Positions 25,843 to 34,682 of a stretch of DNA of 64,000 nt are shown here, one piece after another (the first letter of the stretch is position 1; each line of letters opens with the position of its first letter). Both the position numbers and the translations under genes were made by a program. The notes beneath the pieces are model-generated. The model was not told where the DNA came from and ran no database searches. It saw only the letters and a program-made list of their open reading frames with translations. The stretch lies in the NCBI GenBank assembly GCA_027487485.1, contig JAIYDN010000096.1:62001-126000 (forward strand), read 5' to 3'. The stretch is from Planctomycetaceae bacterium. Lineage in GTDB: Bacteria > Planctomycetota > Planctomycetia > Pirellulales > Pirellulaceae.

Positions 25843-25908
25843 TTCACAACCCGAAGCGTAAGCGAGGGGCGATTCTAGCAATCCCTCGCTTACGCTTCGG
25901 GTTGTGAA
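25843..25908. repeat. Perfect 26-bp-arm inverted repeat (CCCGAAGCGTAAGCGAGGG family)
   Basis: Left arm 25843-25868 and right arm 25883-25908 are exact reverse complements around a 14-nt loop. The arm includes CCCGAAGCGTAAGCGAGGG, which I recognise from memory as a frequent dispersed repeat in planctomycete genomes. The RNA would fold into a very stable hairpin between mcp and cheY. Confidence 0.75.
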
Positions 25909-25944
25909 AGCAGTCTGCATTGCTTGCAACCGAACGGTTCAAGT

Positions 25945-25971
25945 TAATCCGCGGCAAGCGCCTGCGGATTA
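25945..25971. repeat. Hairpin TAATCCGC / GCGGATTA
   Basis: A perfect 8-bp stem (25945-25952 and 25964-25971) with loop GGCAAGCGCCT, a degenerate GCTAGCGC-type loop. It lies 34 bp beyond the mcp stop codon and may end the mcp transcript. Confidence 0.5.
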
Positions 25972-26005
25972 TCTTGGATCGCTTTGACTAAATCGATTCA
26001 GTTTC

Positions 26006-28111
26006 CTAGAACTTGAATTCCAGAACTAGCTGCTGGAGCTCTGCTGCCATTCTTGCTATTTCGATGGCGGCTTGCTGAGTGTTATTCGCCCCCTCCGTTG
26101 TGCTCTGAGCGGCAGTTGCAACTGCGGTAATATTTTCCGAGATCTCATTCGAGCCCTTGGATGCTTCGGAAACATTTCGTCCCATCTCGTTGGCAGTAGC
26201 AGTCTGTTCCTCGACGGCACATGCGATGGAAGTGGATATTTCGTTAATCTGATTGATCACGTCGCCAATCTGACGAATGGCTTCCACGGCACCACGGGTA
26301 TCGTTTTGGATCGTTTCAATCTTCTGGCTAATGTCCTCCGTGGCTTTGGCCGTTTCCTTCGCTAATTCTTTCACTTCGTTGGCAACGACCGCAAATCCTT
26401 TACCTGCTTCGCCAGCTCGTGCCGCTTCGATGGTTGCATTGAGAGCCAACAGGTTCGTTTGCTCTGCAATCGAAGTGATCACTTTAACGACCTTTCCGAT
26501 TTCGCAGCTGCTTTCGCCCAGCTTGGCAATGGTTCCGTTGGTCTTGTTTGCAACGTTGACTGCTTGTTGCGAGACTTTGGCGGATTCCGAAGCGCTCTTT
26601 GCGATCTCTTTGATGGCTGCGTTCAGTTCGTCGACACCGCATGCGACTGTTTGAACATTCTTGCTAACCTCTTCGGATGCCGCGGAAACGACATTGGCTT
26701 GAACCGATGTTTCTTCAGCAGTAGCACTCATGGTGGTACTGACCGACGACAATTCTTCAGATGCCCCAGCCAATGCGGTGGCGTTGTCAGAGACAGTGGA
26801 CAGCAGACTCTTTAAGGCTTCGCGAGTGTTCGCTTGGGAAGTGACGTCGGTTGCGTATTTGACCACCTTGAAAGGCTTTCCATTCAAGTCAAGAATGGGG
26901 TTGTACGATGCTTGAATCCAAACTTCCTTTCCGTTTTTGCTAACACGTCGGTATTCCCCTGTTTGGTATTCACCTCGATTGAGCTTCGCCCAAAACTCTC
27001 TGTACTCGGAAGAGTTTCGGAACGTTTCGTCAACAAACATGCTATGGTTTCGCCCCTTGACTTCCTCCATCGAGTAGCCCATCGTCTTAAGAAAGTTCTC
27101 GTTGGCGGTTTGGATGGTACCATCCAAGGTAAACTCAATGGTCGCTTGCGATTTACTGATGGCAGCCAATTGGCCTTCGAAATCTGCTCCGCGAAGTTTG
27201 TCGGCCGTTACGTCGGTTGCGATTTCGACAAACTTAAAGACTCGGCCCATTTCATCTTTGACGGGTGCATAGACTGCCTGGATCCAGATCTCTTTGCCTT
27301 CTTTGTTGATTCGCTTGAAAACGCCTGAATGGCAGTTGCCTGCGTTGAGACCATCCCAAAACTGAGTGTAGGCATTGGAGTTAGAGAAGCTATTGTCCAC
27401 AAAAGTGCGATGGTGCTTTCCAACGATTTCTTCATGCCTATACCCAAGTGTTTTGAGGAAATTCGCATTCGCCTTGAGCACATTTCCTCGGATATCGTAC
27501 TCGACGTATGCGAAGCTCAAATCAATCGCTGCAAGGATCCCGATGGCATTTTGACGCTCGATCTCAGCGGCCGTAATATCGTAACGAACACCGATGTACT
27601 TCATTGGCTTTCCGTTTTTCCCCATCACAGGTGCAATCACTGCATCAACGTAGTATGGGGTGCCGTCCTTGGCACGGTTCTTAATGATCCCCCGGAACGT
27701 CTTGCCCCGGCCGATGGTGGACCACATTTCTTTAAACACTTCCTTCGGCATATCGGGGTGTCGGGTGGTATTGTGGGGATGGCCAATCAACTCTTCTCGA
27801 CTGTATTTTGATATTTCGATGAACTTTTCATTGATGTTGAGAATGTCCCCTTTCAGATCCGATTCCGAAACAATGCTCGTCATGTTCATGATGTCCACGC
27901 GAACATTGAGCTCGTTCATTTGCGAAGCGAGGGTGTCTTTTTCTTCGAGCAATAATGCCTTTTCGGCTGTTAGCAACGCCATCTCTGCTTGCAGGGCATC
28001 CACCTGTGCTTTGTATTGCGCTAGACTTGACTCGCTGGACTTTTTGGCGGGAGCCTTTGCTTTTGTTGTGGTTTTGGCGGCTGATTTGGTGGTTCGTGTA
28101 ACGGTTGGCAT
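26006..28111 (-). CDS. Soluble methyl-accepting chemotaxis protein with three PAS domains
   Basis: A 701-residue receptor without any transmembrane segment, so it senses inside the cytoplasm. Order: Lys/Ala/Thr-rich basic tail (1-29), predicted coiled coil (about 32-72), PAS 1 (about 77-180), PAS 2 (about 195-305), PAS 3 (about 315-425) and the signalling domain (about 440-701). The hairpin tip [20 protein letters not shown] is the site that binds CheA and CheW. PAS 2 and PAS 3 are similar to each other ([10 protein letters not shown] versus [10 protein letters not shown]), suggesting duplication. They could hold haem, flavin or a small ligand. Third gene of the che run. Confidence 0.93.
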   Translation of the reverse strand: MPTVTRTTKSAAKTTTKAKAPAKKSSESSLAQYKAQVDALQAEMALLTAEKALLLEEKDTLASQMNELNVRVDIMNMTSIVSESDLKGDILNINEKFIEISKYSREELIGHPHNTTRHPDMPKEVFKEMWSTIGRGKTFRGIIKNRAKDGTPYYVDAVIAPVMGKNGKPMKYIGVRYDITAAEIERQNAIGILAAIDLSFAYVEYDIRGNVLKANANFLKTLGYRHEEIVGKHHRTFVDNSFSNSNAYTQFWDGLNAGNCHSGVFKRINKEGKEIWIQAVYAPVKDEMGRVFKFVEIATDVTADKLRGADFEGQLAAISKSQATIEFTLDGTIQTANENFLKTMGYSMEEVKGRNHSMFVDETFRNSSEYREFWAKLNRGEYQTGEYRRVSKNGKEVWIQASYNPILDLNGKPFKVVKYATDVTSQANTREALKSLLSTVSDNATALAGASEELSSVSTTMSATAEETSVQANVVSAASEEVSKNVQTVACGVDELNAAIKEIAKSASESAKVSQQAVNVANKTNGTIAKLGESSCEIGKVVKVITSIAEQTNLLALNATIEAARAGEAGKGFAVVANEVKELAKETAKATEDISQKIETIQNDTRGAVEAIRQIGDVINQINEISTSIACAVEEQTATANEMGRNVSEASKGSNEISENITAVATAAQSTTEGANNTQQAAIEIARMAAELQQLVLEFKF

Positions 28112-28238
28112 GGTTTCTCTCTGGTTTTGAATTTTGTTGATTTGACTTGAATTGATTTGATTGGAATGGAACTAGATTGGCTGGAAATGGTTACAGTTCA
28201 GCAAAGTACGAATGGTGACTCGCACCATGGTTGTAGAT

Positions 28239-28679
28239 TCAGTCGAAGTTGGAAGTCACATCGATCACCCTTTCGGTATCCAGGACAAGAAGCAAGCGGT
28301 CCTTCAACTTGTAAGCACCTTGAATGAGCTGTCGCGTTGATCCACGAAGCGTTTCCGGCGGGGCCTCGAAGTTCTCCTGGTCGCTCTCCTGGACATCTCC
28401 AATTTGGTCCACTAGCAGACTGACAGCACCATCATCGCTTCTTACAACAACGTTCATGGGGAGTTGACCTTCCGGTCGGTCTGGCATCCCTAATCGCTTT
28501 CGCAATTCGATGGCCGTGACGATCTGACCTCGTAAATTGATAAGCCCACAAACCGTTTCGGGTGCTAGTGGAATATCCGTCATTTGCTGGTATCGAATGA
28601 CCTCTTGGACCTTTTGTACATCGATCCCAAACATTTGATCGTCGAGATAGAACGTGCACAGTTGACTTGCTTTTGACAT
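28239..28679 (-). CDS. cheW: Chemotaxis coupling protein CheW
   Basis: A 146-residue adaptor linking the receptor tip to CheA. The SH3-like double barrel is recognisable by CTFYLDDQMFGIDVQKVQEV, then IPLAPETVCGLINLRGQIVTAIELRKRLG and SLLVDQIGDVQE. Normal length. It starts 11 bp after the cheA stop and is clearly in the same operon. The 127 bp after it, before mcp, contain an AT-rich GATTTGA/GAATTGA run with no gene. Confidence 0.95.
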   Translation of the reverse strand: MSKASQLCTFYLDDQMFGIDVQKVQEVIRYQQMTDIPLAPETVCGLINLRGQIVTAIELRKRLGMPDRPEGQLPMNVVVRSDDGAVSLLVDQIGDVQESDQENFEAPPETLRGSTRQLIQGAYKLKDRLLLVLDTERVIDVTSNFD

Positions 28680-28690
28680 TGTTATTGTTC

Positions 28691-30907
28691 CTAGGCGATC
28701 ACGGAGTGTGGAATGGTTTCGGGGGAGTCGATCATTCGGATAACTGCAGGAAGATCGACAAGATCTGTCACTCGATCGTGGATCACCACCGAGCCTAACA
28801 GGCCCACGCGAGCCGAAGGATGATTGATTTGCAACGGCGTTTCGACGATATCGATGATCTTATCGATCACGAGACCGAAGCTGCGTTGTCGTTCGTTATA
28901 GACCACCACATTGAGTAAGTTGTCGGTGGTGATATCGTTAGATTCAAGCCCAAGAAAGGTTGCTAATCGAATCAAGGGCAGTATCTTTCCGCGATACTGA
29001 ACGACTTCTTGATGGTCCGCTAACTCGACAGCATCTTTGGAGATCTTTTCTAAACGAGCAACCTGCGAAATGGGCAAAGCTAATCGACGACTGGAACCAG
29101 TACCAAGAATGATCAGTGTTTGCGGTTCTCCTTGACTGTCCTTAGCTCGCCCATTGTGATCCACTAATGAACTGTCTCGCAATTTAGAAATAACCTGGGA
29201 CGCATAAGCAAGGCCAAGCACATCCAAAATCAAGGCGACTTTGCCATCACCCATGATGGTTGTGCCGGAATACACGGTGACTCCCTTTAGCTGTTTGCTG
29301 AGGGGTTTTACGACGATCTCTTCCGTGTCATTGATGCGATCCACGACTAAGCCAAACTGACGATCATCAGCGCGAAGAATAACGATGTTGATGACGTCCT
29401 GAGGAGTTTCGTTTGCAACATTGATTTTCAGAACATTGCGAAGATAGACCAGAGGCAGCAAACGTCCTCGTAAGCGATAAACAGGTGCCCCCTGTATCCA
29501 CTCGATGCTCTTCGTTGTTTGTTCCCCTTCAAGCCGAACAAGCTCCAACAAGTTTACTTGCGGAATCGCAAATCGATTCCCCGCGCTGGACACAATCAAT
29601 GCGGGGATGATCGCCAGCGTCAATGGGATTTTGATTTTGACCGTAGTGCCTTGTCCGGGACGTGTTTGAAGATCGACGGAACCGCCAATCTTTTCGATGT
29701 TGGTTTTGACAACATCCATTCCAACTCCCCGGCCGGATACGTTGGAAACCTTCTCGGCCGTGGAGAATCCTGGTAGGAAGATCAGTTGAGCGATCTCTTG
29801 CTCTTGCATTCGGGAAACTTGTTCTTGACTTACAAGACCTTTCTCGACGGCTTTGCTTTTGATGCGGTCAAGATTAAGCCCAGATCCGTCATCCGAGATA
29901 TCGATAATGACTTGGCCTCCTTCATGAAAGGCTCGCAACGTTAAGCAACCTTCCGCTTGCTTGCCGTTCAAAACGCGAACTTCAGGCTTTTCAATTCCAT
30001 GATCGACGGTGTTTCGAACAAGGTGGGTCAAAGGGTCTTTGATGGCCTCAATGATGGTTTTGTCGAGCTCGGTGGCTTTGCCTTCCATTTCGATTCGAAC
30101 TTCCTTGCCGCAAATGGCTGCCAAGTCGCGAACCAAACGCGGAAACTTGCTCCATACGTTTCCAATGGGCTGCATCCGGGTTTTCATCACACCTTCTTGC
30201 AGTTCCGTGGTGATCAAGTTCAACCGTTGAGTCGTTCGGAGTAGATCCGTGCTGCCCAAATGACCCGTGAATTGCAAAATTTGATTTCGAGCGAGTACCA
30301 GTTCACCAACTCGGGTCATAAGTGTGTCAAGAAGTGACACATCGACACGAATAGTGCTATCCACAGCAGATACAATTGATGCATCTTGAATGGAGCAGTT
30401 GGTTATTTCCGAAACATTGTTGGATGCAACGGACTCACTGGTTATTGCCGGTTTGCGTTGTGGAGAATCCTGGGTGACCGATGCTGATTCAGGGATCGTA
30501 TCCAGATTGTCTTGGTTGTCTTGGGAGCTTAGTAATCCTTCCAAAGCAACAAGATGTTCCGTCACATCTTGCTCGTTGGAGCTTTCGAGACAATCCAGCA
30601 ATCCTTTGAGACGGTCCGTTGCTTTCAGAAGGGTGTTGATGACCAGACTGGTAGGCCGCATTTCGTTATTGCGCAGGCGATTCAGTACTTCCTCGCCACG
30701 ATGTGCCAGGCTTTCCAATACTTCGAATCCCAAGAATCCAGCAGCTCCTTTGATGGAATGGACTGCGCGGAAGACCTGATTTACTAAGGCGGTATCGACT
30801 CCATCTTGCTGAGATTCAAGCGTTAACAGCTGGCTCTCCACATCGGAAAGATGCTCCTGCGACTCAACAATAAAATCCTTGATTAGCTCGTCGTCTTCGA
30901 TTGTCAT
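28691..30907 (-). CDS. cheA: Chemotaxis histidine kinase CheA with two CheW-like domains
   Basis: A 738-residue kinase. P1 phosphotransfer domain with phospho-His50 (AVHSIKGAAGF); a Ser/Thr/Gln-rich linker (about 125-185) that replaces a clear P2; P3 dimerisation (MTRVGELVLARNQIL); P4 ATPase with N box HLVRNTVDHGIEKP, G1 DDGSGLN and G2 GRGVGMDVVK; then P5 duplicated, with one CheW domain at about 450-575 and another at about 605-735. Two P5 domains are less usual and may let it bridge two arrays or bind two adaptors. First gene of the che run, with a 461-bp divergent upstream region shared with the MerR-like regulator. Confidence 0.95.
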   Translation of the reverse strand: MTIEDDELIKDFIVESQEHLSDVESQLLTLESQQDGVDTALVNQVFRAVHSIKGAAGFLGFEVLESLAHRGEEVLNRLRNNEMRPTSLVINTLLKATDRLKGLLDCLESSNEQDVTEHLVALEGLLSSQDNQDNLDTIPESASVTQDSPQRKPAITSESVASNNVSEITNCSIQDASIVSAVDSTIRVDVSLLDTLMTRVGELVLARNQILQFTGHLGSTDLLRTTQRLNLITTELQEGVMKTRMQPIGNVWSKFPRLVRDLAAICGKEVRIEMEGKATELDKTIIEAIKDPLTHLVRNTVDHGIEKPEVRVLNGKQAEGCLTLRAFHEGGQVIIDISDDGSGLNLDRIKSKAVEKGLVSQEQVSRMQEQEIAQLIFLPGFSTAEKVSNVSGRGVGMDVVKTNIEKIGGSVDLQTRPGQGTTVKIKIPLTLAIIPALIVSSAGNRFAIPQVNLLELVRLEGEQTTKSIEWIQGAPVYRLRGRLLPLVYLRNVLKINVANETPQDVINIVILRADDRQFGLVVDRINDTEEIVVKPLSKQLKGVTVYSGTTIMGDGKVALILDVLGLAYASQVISKLRDSSLVDHNGRAKDSQGEPQTLIILGTGSSRRLALPISQVARLEKISKDAVELADHQEVVQYRGKILPLIRLATFLGLESNDITTDNLLNVVVYNERQRSFGLVIDKIIDIVETPLQINHPSARVGLLGSVVIHDRVTDLVDLPAVIRMIDSPETIPHSVIA

Positions 30908-31368
30908 TCAACTCGCCTTGCATTTGGTAGATCAGTGAGCGGTTCGGTGCGAACGAATCAGGGAAGTGCCCCCAAACCGCCAAGTTTGCCCAAACTATAT
31001 GCATCGCATAACCTAACCACACAAGTGATTTTGAATTCGAATGAATCGTTCGATGGGTTTGACGGTATCTAACATGAGGTAGGAGGTCGAGTGATTGTTT
31101 TGGAGACACTATCGGAACTCAAAACTGATCAAACCGTTCACGAATCGTTGTGTTGGCTTTGACGATGGTGCGATACCTATACAGGTTTTCCTTAACCTGT
31201 TTGCAATAGAACGCTACGAAACCCGTTGTTTGTCGTGGGAAAATCGACCGAATATGAAGGTAAGTACCGCGAACGCAGATTTCCATCGTGACAGAAGCGG
31301 TTTACGACCATCCCTTTCGCATTCATCTGGCTTACGATGTCGATTCCATTTTCAAGAAGAGGTAGACA
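30908..31368. other. Divergent regulatory region between cheA and the MerR-like regulator
   Basis: 461 bp with no credible gene. It holds a perfect inverted repeat at 31181-31200 and two related 23-bp stretches, each beginning GAATCGTT and ending TTTGACG (31043 and 31142), about 99 bp apart. These are possible binding sites for the divergent regulator. Core promoter boxes could not be assigned. Confidence 0.5.
31181..31200. promoter_or_regulatory. Inverted repeat ACAGGTT-TTCCTT-AACCTGT
   Basis: A perfect 7-bp inverted repeat with a 6-nt spacer, 169 bp before the regulator start and 274 bp before cheA. MerR-family proteins bind dyads of about this size, so it is a candidate operator. Confidence 0.4.
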
Positions 31369-32214
31369 GTGAATCAAATGGTTTCAGTCAAAGAAGCTGC
31401 GCAGTATCTTGGCGTAAGTTCTTCTACCTTCAAGAGGGTCTGTGACAAGTATGCGCTCCCCCTGCACAGAACGGCAGGCGGCCATCGCCGCATTAGCCGT
31501 TCAGATTTGGACCACGCATACAGTCTTCTTTGGAATGGTCCCCGCAAAAAGTGCGTCTCGATGGCTCCTTCGAATCCAGATGGAACCCAGGAGTTGGTCG
31601 AGTATCTGCTCGATCGAGACATCGAAGCAATCATCGCCACCATCTTTGGGCAGATGGAATCGCCGAACCAGCTATCGCATGTCCTCGAAAACACGCTGGT
31701 CCCTGCTCTTTGGAGTATTGGCGAACTTTGGCGAACCAAGCAATTAGACGTTTACCAAGAACATATCTGTAGCAACACGGTTTGTGCAGTTCTGGATCAA
31801 CTTCTGTACCGAATACCCAAAGTGGAAGCTGACTCAAGACTAGCAATCGGGGGATCCTTTGAAACCAATTTGGATTCGATCGCCTCCAAATTTGTTTGTT
31901 TGGTGCTTAGGTCGATCGGGATGAGGTCCATTGACTTAGGCTGCAATCTGCCTGTGGCATCGATTGCCAAGGCTGCATCGGATCTACAACCCGCGATTAT
32001 TTGGATCTGCCATACGCATATCGAGAATCCGGACAGCATTGTCGAGAACCACCGAAAATTGAGACAATCGCTTGACAGTTCGGTTATGGTTGTGATCGGA
32101 GGAGGCGGATTATCACCCGCTTTGCGAAAAACCCTCCATGATTGCACCTACTTCGAATCGATGTCCATGATGGTGGATGCAATCAATGCAAACATGCTTG
32201 CCCCGGTTCAGTGA
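31369..32214 (+). CDS. MerR/CarH-like transcriptional regulator with a B12-binding-type fold lacking the cobalt-ligand motif
   Basis: A 281-residue regulator. Residues 3-50 form an excisionase/MerR helix-turn-helix (VSVKEAAQYLGVSSSTFKRV, then TAGGHRRISRSDL). Residues about 70-150 resemble the four-helix cap of CarH/LitR photoreceptors (VLENTLVPALWSIGELWRTKQLDVYQEHI). The rest is a Rossmann-like B12-type domain. Where adenosylcobalamin binders have a histidine in an E.H..G or D.H..G motif, this protein reads GSFETNLDSIASKF, with no histidine. It may sense something else, or act through the fold alone. GTG at 31369 follows AGAGG; an ATG lies three codons later. Divergent from cheA, so the che cluster is its most likely target. 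Confidence 0.78.
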   Translation: MNQMVSVKEAAQYLGVSSSTFKRVCDKYALPLHRTAGGHRRISRSDLDHAYSLLWNGPRKKCVSMAPSNPDGTQELVEYLLDRDIEAIIATIFGQMESPNQLSHVLENTLVPALWSIGELWRTKQLDVYQEHICSNTVCAVLDQLLYRIPKVEADSRLAIGGSFETNLDSIASKFVCLVLRSIGMRSIDLGCNLPVASIAKAASDLQPAIIWICHTHIENPDSIVENHRKLRQSLDSSVMVVIGGGGLSPALRKTLHDCTYFESMSMMVDAINANMLAPVQ

Positions 32215-32250
32215 AAACGGGGCTAGCGTTCGTGCTAACGTCTTTCCGGC

Positions 32251-33144
32251 CTAAAGCCTGAAACCGTAGTTCTCAAGAACCATTCGAAGCCTTGCAAATT
32301 CACTTTCTTCGAGCTCCGTCATGGGGAGCCGCAGTTGGCCAGAATCCCTGCCTAGCAATTTCATGGCACCTTTGACCGGAATAGGATTCGTCGCTAACGA
32401 AAGCATGTCGCGGCATAATGGAAAGAGCTTATGATGCAATTTCGCGGCAGAACGAAAGTCTCCTTGAGCAGCGAACTGCACCAAAGCCAACATGTCCTTG
32501 GGAACAATATTTCCAGCAACGGAGATAACTCCCTCGGCACCGATACTCATCATAGGCAACGTCAATGAATCGTCTCCGCTGAGCACGGTCAAGTTCGTCA
32601 TGTTCAAGATTTGCGAGCACTGATCCAACGATCCGGTGGCTTCCTTCACCATGGTGATGTTGGGCAGCTCAGCAAGCTTGGCGATGGTTTCAGGCTCGAT
32701 GTTCTTAGCGGATCGGCCTGGGATATTGTAAACGCAATGCGGAATCCCAACCTCTTCGGCGATCGCCTTGAAGTGCTCGTAAAAGCCCTTCTGAGTCGGT
32801 TTGTTGTAGTAGGGGGCAACTTGGAGCGATGCATCCGCACCTTCTTTTTGAGCCCGACGGGTCAATCGCAACGCTTCGTCAGTGCAATTGCTACCCGTGC
32901 CTGCCATGACTTTGCAGCGTCCCGAGGCGAGCTGAATCACTTCGCTGATCACTCGCTCGTGTTCATCATGAGTCAACGTGGGTGACTCGCCGGTCGTTCC
33001 TACAGGAACCAAAAACTGCACGCCTGCATCGATTTGAAACTCGATTTGGGTTTTGAGCTTCGCGACATCCAATTTTCCATCTGTGAATGGAGTCACAATT
33101 GCGACACCGACGCCTGCAAAGGCGCTACCCTTTCGATCCGACAT
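32251..33144 (-). CDS. dapA: 4-hydroxy-tetrahydrodipicolinate synthase
   Basis: A 297-residue TIM-barrel enzyme that condenses pyruvate with aspartate semialdehyde, the first step committed to lysine and diaminopimelate. Active-site residues are in place: Thr50-Thr51 ([10 protein letters not shown]), Tyr139 ([10 protein letters not shown]) and the Schiff-base Lys167 (TMVKEATGS). Normal length. DAP is needed for peptidoglycan cross-links. A stand-alone gene, convergent with the regulator. Confidence 0.96.
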   Translation of the reverse strand: MSDRKGSAFAGVGVAIVTPFTDGKLDVAKLKTQIEFQIDAGVQFLVPVGTTGESPTLTHDEHERVISEVIQLASGRCKVMAGTGSNCTDEALRLTRRAQKEGADASLQVAPYYNKPTQKGFYEHFKAIAEEVGIPHCVYNIPGRSAKNIEPETIAKLAELPNITMVKEATGSLDQCSQILNMTNLTVLSGDDSLTLPMMSIGAEGVISVAGNIVPKDMLALVQFAAQGDFRSAAKLHHKLFPLCRDMLSLATNPIPVKGAMKLLGRDSGQLRLPMTELEESEFARLRMVLENYGFRL

Positions 33145-33789
33145 TCAAATCCTCATTTCTTGGCAATCAATAAAAAACGACCGTGCCTCTGCTGGAAAGA
33201 GACTACTAGCGACCCGCATTTTACGAGCAAAGTCGCTTTATCCCAAGACCCAAAGGGAATCTATTCCCCTTTTTGGATTGTTACAGTTCGGTGCGGGCAA
33301 CCTAGCCACAAGGTTCCATCACGGCGCGTTAGCGCACCAAACTTGTTGTGAAAGAGGGCTAAAGGCCAACCTTCGCATTGCGCTTATCTGGTTTCTGGAC
33401 AAGTTCTGTATGGAGTGACTTTTCATCGATGGAAATGTCCTCTGCAGGCCATGTCTTGGTTCTCAACGTTCTTCAACTTCAGAACGAACTACTGCTATCC
33501 TTTTCCCTTTTCCTAATTCTTAACGTTCCCGGAGCAACGGCTGTGTCTTACCTAGCCCGCCTCACCATAACTGCGCACCTGCCTTACCCTAGATTGCAAC
33601 GTCTTAGCCTGGAGCGACGGCATAGTAGGGCCACGGCAGACAGGTTGATGTGACGCCTTTGGTCAACAGCCTAATCTCCACGCCCGTGAACGTATTCGAT
33701 CTATTCTATGGATCATGACAGGTTCGACTTTACGAGAGCCTGTGAAAGGAAGTTGAACTCGTAAGAAGGCTTGGGGTTTTTAGGAATGC
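33145..33789. other. 645-bp intergenic gap without a recognised gene
   Basis: The longest gap in the window. It contains a terminator-like hairpin around 33252-33275 (AAAGGGAA / TTCCCCTTT followed by T's). A 91-codon plus-strand frame (33378-33653) and one overlapping dapA (33053-33418) look spurious: no ribosome-binding site and no recognisable motif. Base composition is ordinary. An unannotated small RNA cannot be excluded. Confidence 0.5.
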
Positions 33790-34266
33790 TCAGGCCTGTT
33801 CCCTAAACCGTATGTAGGAAAGCATTTCGAAGCGATCAACGATCTTGAATTTCCAACCGAGCTGGGCAAACAGCGGCTCTAATTGGTCAGTATCTCGTAA
33901 GTCTAGAATGTCTTTATCCCGGGTCACAAGAAAATCGGCTTTTGATGTTAACGCAAGGTCGATGTACTTTGCATCCTTAGGGTCACGATCAAACGGAAAG
34001 GTGCTCGGAATGTTTGCCAAACAGAAAGAGGACAACTTGATTCTCTCAACGAAATCGCTCACAGCGGAGGTCGTGAGAGAGGGAAATTTGCGTTGAATAC
34101 TTGGTCGTGTCAACACATCGCGAAGCTCTTCTAAAGTAGCGTCTGAGACGAAGAGTTCGATTGCACCAATTTCCACAAGTTCGAGAAGTACGGCAGCGGG
34201 ACCAGTTGGTCTAGCTGCAGCCTGCAGAAAGATCATGCAATCAAAAACGACCTTGGACCTTCCCAA
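33790..34266 (-). CDS. PIN-domain toxin-like ribonuclease (COG1569 type)
   Basis: A 158-residue PIN nuclease. It begins VVFDCMIFLQAA (first acidic residue Asp9), then DATLEELRDVL with the second acidic site, then DPKDAKYIDLALTSKADFLVTRDKDIL, the conserved acidic and TRD.D region of the putative toxin PIN family. Such toxins cleave RNA and are held inactive by the cognate antitoxin. The TTG start at 34266 directly abuts the antitoxin stop codon, so the two are translationally coupled. An AGGG in the antitoxin end can serve as ribosome-binding site. Confidence 0.83.
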   Translation of the reverse strand: MGRSKVVFDCMIFLQAAARPTGPAAVLLELVEIGAIELFVSDATLEELRDVLTRPSIQRKFPSLTTSAVSDFVERIKLSSFCLANIPSTFPFDRDPKDAKYIDLALTSKADFLVTRDKDILDLRDTDQLEPLFAQLGWKFKIVDRFEMLSYIRFREQA

Positions 34267-34521
34267 TTATTCTTGCCCTTGTTTTGCCGCGTGTACATCG
34301 TTTAGGGCTTCTTCAAAAAGACTATCAAGGTCGGAGTCAGGAAGACCAGATTTGGTGACTTGCTCACGGAATGGAGCCAAGATCTCTGCGAATGTTCGAT
34401 TACCGACAACTCCTTTGCGAATCAATTCTGCGGCATACGACTCTACCGATTGTCCGCGCAACGCAGCTTGCTCCGCAAGTTTTTGATCTGTTCCATCGGG
34501 AATGTTTACGCTGATAACCAT
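34267..34521 (-). CDS. Ribbon-helix-helix-like antitoxin of the PIN toxin
   Basis: An 84-residue protein. The N-terminus VISVNIPDGTDQKLAEQAALRGQSVESYAAELI has the beta-strand plus two-helix pattern of ribbon-helix-helix antitoxins, which bind DNA as dimers and autoregulate the operon. The acidic C-terminus (DSDLDSLFEEALND) would wrap the toxin. ATG at 34521 is chosen over one 15 codons upstream because GAGAGG lies 6 nt before it. Its TAA is followed at once by the toxin TTG. Confidence 0.8.
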   Translation of the reverse strand: MVISVNIPDGTDQKLAEQAALRGQSVESYAAELIRKGVVGNRTFAEILAPFREQVTKSGLPDSDLDSLFEEALNDVHAAKQGQE

Positions 34522-34682
34522 TGTCGCCTCTCTAATACGTGACCTCATGTTAGCCAAAAGTCTCATTCGCTCCCTCCATTATAGCACTTCTCCCCACCAA
34601 TCGCCAAATGGAATGCATCAACAAACCTTTGCAGGGAAAAGACTTAGGCCAATCTTCTTTCGGCCTCCATGCTCGGGAACGA

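Larger units (their letters stand above)
25616..26005. other. Repeat-rich intergenic block inside the chemotaxis cluster
   Basis: This 390-bp gap between mcp and cheY contains at least five structured elements: a (TCGTGC)n-like run at 25680-25699, a GGTACTCG hairpin (25710-25749), an 18-bp interspersed repeat, a 26-bp-arm perfect inverted repeat, and two GCTAGCGC-type hairpins. No coding frame is credible across it. Confidence 0.7.

Noticed and set aside
31095-31445. 116-codon plus-strand frame upstream of the MerR-like regulator
   Set aside because: Overlaps the regulator start in another frame and covers the divergent promoter region; no motif.
33378-33653. 91-codon plus-strand frame in the 645-bp gap
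   Set aside because: Starts without a ribosome-binding site and has Ser/Leu/Arg-rich composition with no motif; listed as an empty gap instead.
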